Position numbers and translations under genes: made by a program | The notes under the pieces: generated by a model | Told to the model about the DNA's origin: nothing | Seen by the model: the letters and a program-made list of their open reading frames with translations, nothing else | Database searches by the model: none | Part shown: positions 4,903-8,003 of the stretch, in pieces | How the letters are laid out: the number at the start of each line of letters is the position of its first letter | Position numbering within the stretch: the first letter of the stretch is position 1 | Origin: Actinomycetota bacterium | Lineage (GTDB): Bacteria; Actinomycetota; Thermoleophilia; Gaiellales; Gaiellaceae | Direction of reading: 5' to 3' | DNA length: 8,003 nucleotides | Assembly: GCA_013695295.1 (NCBI GenBank) | Contig: JACDAS010000322.1 | Span: forward strand, 1-8,003

Positions 4903-6895
4903 GCAGCGGGCGGCCGAGCTCCGCCGCCTCCTGGACTACCACCTCTACCGCTACCACGTCCTCGACGAGCCGGAGATCTCCGACGGCGAGTACGACGCGC
5001 TCTTCGACGAGCTGGTGGCGCTCGAGGAGGCCGACCCCGAGCTCGTCGATCCGGACTCGCCCACGCGCCGCGTCGGCGCCACTCCCTCGGATCGCTTCCA
5101 GAAGGTGGAGCACCTCTCGCCGATGGGGTCGCTCGAGAAGGTGACGACCGACGAAGCGCTTGCGAAGTGGGCCGAAGACGTGCGCAAGCGCCTCGACTCC
5201 GACGAGCCGGTCGTCTTCGTGACCGAGCCGAAGATCGACGGGTCGGCCGTCTCGCTCGTCTACGAAGAGGGGGTGTTCGTCCGCGGAGCGACCCGCGGCG
5301 ACGGTCGCCGGGGCGAGGACGTCTCGGTCAACCTCAAGACGATCAGAGCGATCTCGTTGCGCATGCAGCTGCCCCCGGGTGAGCGGCCGCCGCCCGTGCT
5401 GGAGGTGCGCGGCGAGGTGTACCTGCCCCTCTCCGGCTTCCGCAAGCTGAACGAGCGGCTCGTCGCCGAGGGGAAGAAGGTGGCGCCCAACCCTCGGAAC
5501 GCCGCGGCGGGGTCGCTGCGGCAGCTCGACCCACGCGTCACCGGCTCTCGACCGCTCGCGATCTGGGTGCACGGAATGGGGCATCATCGTGGGCTCCCCG
5601 CGACGGGTCACTGGAACGCGCTCGAGTGGCTCCGTGAGCGAGGCTTCCGCACGAATCCGCACGCCGCACGGCACGAGACGATCGAGTCCGTCGCGTCTGC
5701 GTGCCACCTGTGGGAAACCCGACGAGCCGAGCTCGACTACGAGATCGACGGCCTCGTGGTCAAGGTCGACTCCTTCGACCAGCAGCGGCGCCTCGGCGCC
5801 CTGCACGAGCGGCCGCGCTGGGCGCGCGCGTTCAAGTGGGCTCCGATGAGCGCCGAGACGCCGCTGCTCGCGATCAACATCCGGGTGGGCCGAACGGGAG
5901 CGCTCAATCCCTGGGCCAGCCTCGAGCCGGTCGAGGTGGGCGGTGTCACGGTCAGCACGGCGACGCTCCACAACGAAGAGGACATCAACCGCAAGGACAT
6001 CCGCGTGGGCGACGTGGTCCGAGTCCAGCGGGCCGGCGACGTGATCCCGCAGGTGGTCGGCCCGGTGCTCCCGCACGCGCCGGGGACGTCGCCGTTCCGC
6101 ATGCCCGCCCGGTGCCCTCTCTGTGACGCCGAGGTCGTCAAGCCCGAGGGTGAGGCGATGCACCGCTGCCCCAACCGCGCCTGTCCCTCCCGCGGCCTCG
6201 AGACGCTGATCCACTGGGTCGGCGGCGCACTCGACATCGAGGGCGTCGGCGAGCAGCTCGTTCGCCGGCTCTGGAGCGAGGGGCTCGTGCGCTCGCTGCC
6301 CGGGCTCTACCGCCTGACCACCGCGCAGCTCGAGGAACTCCAGGGCTACGGGACGATCTCGGCCGCGAAGGCGATCGAGTCGATCGAGCGGTCGAAGGAG
6401 CAGCCGTTCCGCCGGGTCCTCCTCGGGCTCAACATCCCGCAGGTGGGATGGGTGACCGCCGCCGCGCTCGCCTCCCACTTCGGGACCGCCGAGCGGCTGG
6501 CAGCGGCGTCCCCGGAGGAGATCCAGGAGGTCGACGGAGTGGGCCCGGACCGGGCGGAGGCGATCGCGGAGTGGTTCTCGGACGACGAGAATCGCGGTCT
6601 GGTCGAGGAGCTGCGCTCGCTCGGGCTGCGGCTCGAGGTCGGCGAGGAGGAGCGCCCGAAGGAGGGGCCGCTCACCGGCCGCACCTACGTCCTCACGGGG
6701 ACGCTCGAGGGCTACACGCGCGAGGACGCCAGAGCGGCGCTCGAGGCGCTCGGCGCGAAGGTCGCCGACTCCGTGTCGCGCAAGACCACCGGCCTGATCG
6801 CGGGGGAGGGCGGCGGGTCGAAGCTCTCGAAAGCGCAGAAGGCGGGTGTGCCGGTCCTCGGCGAGGCCGAGTTGCGGGCGCTACTGGGAGGCTAG
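4880..6895 (+). CDS. ligA: NAD-dependent DNA ligase LigA
   Basis: A 671-residue enzyme, full length for LigA. It seals nicks in duplex DNA using NAD+ and joins Okazaki fragments. The NAD-binding Ia domain (YHLYRYHVLDEPEISDGEYD) lies at about residues 15-40. The adenylation domain has EPKIDGSAVSL with Lys118 as the AMP-accepting lysine, TRGDGRRGEDV, PRNAAAGSLRQLDP, DYEIDGLVVKV and RWARAFKW. The OB fold includes VGRTGALNP and ATLHNEEDINRKDIRVGD. A four-cysteine zinc finger uses Cys412, Cys415, Cys430 and Cys435. Helix-hairpin-helix repeats follow at about 440-590, and a BRCT domain at about 597-671. The reading frame is open far upstream, but ATG 4880 is the first start that fits the family N-terminus. 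No Shine-Dalgarno sequence precedes it, so translation probably depends on coupling to the HAD gene. Confidence 0.97.
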   Translation: MSSTTSSEQRAAELRRLLDYHLYRYHVLDEPEISDGEYDALFDELVALEEADPELVDPDSPTRRVGATPSDRFQKVEHLSPMGSLEKVTTDEALAKWAEDVRKRLDSDEPVVFVTEPKIDGSAVSLVYEEGVFVRGATRGDGRRGEDVSVNLKTIRAISLRMQLPPGERPPPVLEVRGEVYLPLSGFRKLNERLVAEGKKVAPNPRNAAAGSLRQLDPRVTGSRPLAIWVHGMGHHRGLPATGHWNALEWLRERGFRTNPHAARHETIESVASACHLWETRRAELDYEIDGLVVKVDSFDQQRRLGALHERPRWARAFKWAPMSAETPLLAINIRVGRTGALNPWASLEPVEVGGVTVSTATLHNEEDINRKDIRVGDVVRVQRAGDVIPQVVGPVLPHAPGTSPFRMPARCPLCDAEVVKPEGEAMHRCPNRACPSRGLETLIHWVGGALDIEGVGEQLVRRLWSEGLVRSLPGLYRLTTAQLEELQGYGTISAAKAIESIERSKEQPFRRVLLGLNIPQVGWVTAAALASHFGTAERLAAASPEEIQEVDGVGPDRAEAIAEWFSDDENRGLVEELRSLGLRLEVGEEERPKEGPLTGRTYVLTGTLEGYTREDARAALEALGAKVADSVSRKTTGLIAGEGGGSKLSKAQKAGVPVLGEAELRALLGG

Positions 6896-8003
6896 GATCG
6901 CCGCGAAACGGTCCTGGGAGGCCCGGGCTGACCAGCGCGGCACCGGATTCCCGTTCTGCAGGATCGAGAAGGCGAAGCGGCCGGCGACGAAGCCCGAGAG
7001 GGCAGAGGCGAGGCTTGTCGTGCCGGTCTTCGCGGCCACACGCCCTCGCGCGGGGGGTGCCCGCATCCTGCCCTCGAGCGTGCCCGAGCGACCGGCGACC
7101 GGCAGCGCCGCGAGGAAGCTTGGAGCTACGAGTGGGTCGGCAAGCGCCGCCTGGAGAACACCGACGATCGCGCCGGCCGTCAGGCGATCGAGCCGTGAAA
7201 GCCCGGAGCCGTCGACGATCCGGACGCCGCGCAGGGGGATCCGCGCGGCCCGCAGCACGCCGGTGACGACGGCCGCGCCCGCCGGTGTCGTCCCGCGACG
7301 CGCGACGACTGCACCGAGCTCCTTGATCAGGAGCTCGGCCGTGTAGTTGTCGCTCTCTGTGCCCATCGCGTGGACGAGGTCCCGCAGCGAGGGGGAGAGG
7401 ACGGACGCGAGCGGCCACGCCCCAGCCGGAGTTCGCCCGAGCCGAACTCCTCCGTGGACGCGGACGCCGGCCTTGCGCAGAGCCTTGCGGAAGGCGATCG
7501 TGGCCGCGAGCGCGGGCTCACGTGAGCCGCTCCTGCCGACCGAGAGCGCCGAGATCGGCGGCGACTCGTTGAGGTAGAACTGCGGCTTCCACCCGTAGGC
7601 CGTGCGGCGGCCGTCGAAGAACGACTCGTCGCCGACGATCGCTCCGGTGACGGCTGCGAGCCCCGCCTCGCGCAACTGCGCCGCAAGGTCTGTGAGGTCG
7701 GCCGCCTCGAGCGTGGGGTCGCCGCGGCCGCGGAGGACGAGATCGCCGCGCCAGACGGAGTCGACCAGACGGCCGTCGCCCAGCACGCTCGTTTCGATCC
7801 GGTACGAGGGGCCGAGCGCCGTCAAGGCTGCGTAGCTCACCGCCAGCTTCTCGTTCGACGCCGGCACGAGCGAGACCCAGGCGTTCTGCGCGTAGATCGT
7901 CCTGTGGCTTCTGAGGTCGACGACGAGCGCGCCGGATCGGCTCCACTCCACGCCCGACGTCGCCAGGGCCGCGGCGAGCCGCTGCGCGAGCGGCGCCGTC
8001 GGG
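6881..8003 (-). CDS. dacB: D-alanyl-D-alanine carboxypeptidase/endopeptidase, PBP4 (DacB) family, N-terminus cut off
   Basis: The gene enters from the right edge on the minus strand; 373 whole codons are visible, ending at TAG (plus-strand CTA 6881-6883). The three penicillin-binding motifs are in order: VPASNEKL, with the S-x-x-K serine codon at 7856-7858; TESDNYTAELL, with S-D-N at 7346-7354; and AAKTGTTS, with K-T-G at 7022-7030. WRGDLVLRGRGDPTL and GAIVGDESFFDG are typical DacB insert motifs. The family trims the terminal D-Ala of peptidoglycan stem peptides and cuts crosslinks, outside the membrane. A GTG at 7951 is not the true start, because the frame stays open upstream with family-like sequence (LAQRLAAALATSG). 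The signal peptide lies outside the window. The segment between the first two motifs is about 168 residues, shorter than in E. coli PBP4. The 3' end overlaps ligA by 15 bp. Confidence 0.94.
   Translation of the reverse strand, partial: PTAPLAQRLAAALATSGVEWSRSGALVVDLRSHRTIYAQNAWVSLVPASNEKLAVSYAALTALGPSYRIETSVLGDGRLVDSVWRGDLVLRGRGDPTLEAADLTDLAAQLREAGLAAVTGAIVGDESFFDGRRTAYGWKPQFYLNESPPISALSVGRSGSREPALAATIAFRKALRKAGVRVHGGVRLGRTPAGAWPLASVLSPSLRDLVHAMGTESDNYTAELLIKELGAVVARRGTTPAGAAVVTGVLRAARIPLRGVRIVDGSGLSRLDRLTAGAIVGVLQAALADPLVAPSFLAALPVAGRSGTLEGRMRAPPARGRVAAKTGTTSLASALSGFVAGRFAFSILQNGNPVPRWSARASQDRFAAILASQ

Noticed and set aside
4808..6478. A 556-codon open frame on the minus strand opposite ligA
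   Set aside because: It lies entirely antisense to a full-length ligA with all catalytic motifs, has low-complexity Arg/Asp/Leu-rich sequence and shows no domain. Long antisense frames are expected in GC-rich DNA.
7949..7951. GTG as the dacB start
   Set aside because: The frame stays open to the window edge with sequence that fits the family's region before the catalytic serine, and no signal peptide would be present if translation began here.

Overview
The window is ordinary, very compact core chromosome of a GC-rich bacterium. The base composition is roughly two-thirds or more G+C, start codons are mixed (ATG, GTG, TTG), and the order rpsM-rpsK-rpsD-rpoA-rplQ followed by truA is the one found in actinobacteria. 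Protein details (four-cysteine S4, the compact DacB, the L17 sequence) fit a deep-branching actinobacterium such as the Thermoleophilia/Gaiella group. That placement is inference from recalled family sequences, not from a search.

Layout. Positions 1-2677 hold the end of the alpha ribosomal operon on the plus strand: the tail of rpsM (S13), rpsK (S11), rpsD (S4), rpoA (RNA polymerase alpha) and rplQ (L17). A minus-strand gene for a probable secreted or lipid-anchored cyclophilin-type prolyl isomerase (2678-3385) abuts rplQ stop-to-stop. It is divergent from truA (3412-4158, tRNA pseudouridine 38-40 synthase), with only 26 bp between the two start codons. After a 108-bp gap come a HAD phosphatase gene (4267-4902) and ligA (4880-6895, NAD-dependent DNA ligase), which overlap by 23 bp. 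A minus-strand dacB-type D-Ala-D-Ala carboxypeptidase gene runs from 6881 off the right edge and overlaps the end of ligA by 15 bp. No stretch longer than about 110 bp lacks a gene. I see no mobile element, CRISPR array, tRNA or rRNA gene.

How the genes work together. The plus-strand operon supplies the platform and body proteins of the small subunit, the assembly-nucleating alpha subunit of RNA polymerase, and L17. truA continues the translation theme through tRNA modification. The HAD/ligA pair is probably co-transcribed. The two minus-strand genes encode envelope proteins, a protein-folding enzyme and a peptidoglycan-trimming enzyme.

The most interesting signal is non-coding. The gaps rpsM-rpsK and rpsK-rpsD are diverged copies of one element (33 of 42 aligned bases identical, with a 12-base identical core). 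Each can fold into a 12-position stem with a 16-nt loop that fills almost the whole gap between the upstream stop codon and the next ATG. Neither gene has a clear Shine-Dalgarno sequence. The rpsD-rpoA gap also begins with a hairpin right after the stop codon, followed by a 23-nt all-purine tract and a TTG start. These may be translational coupling devices or ribosomal-protein feedback sites.
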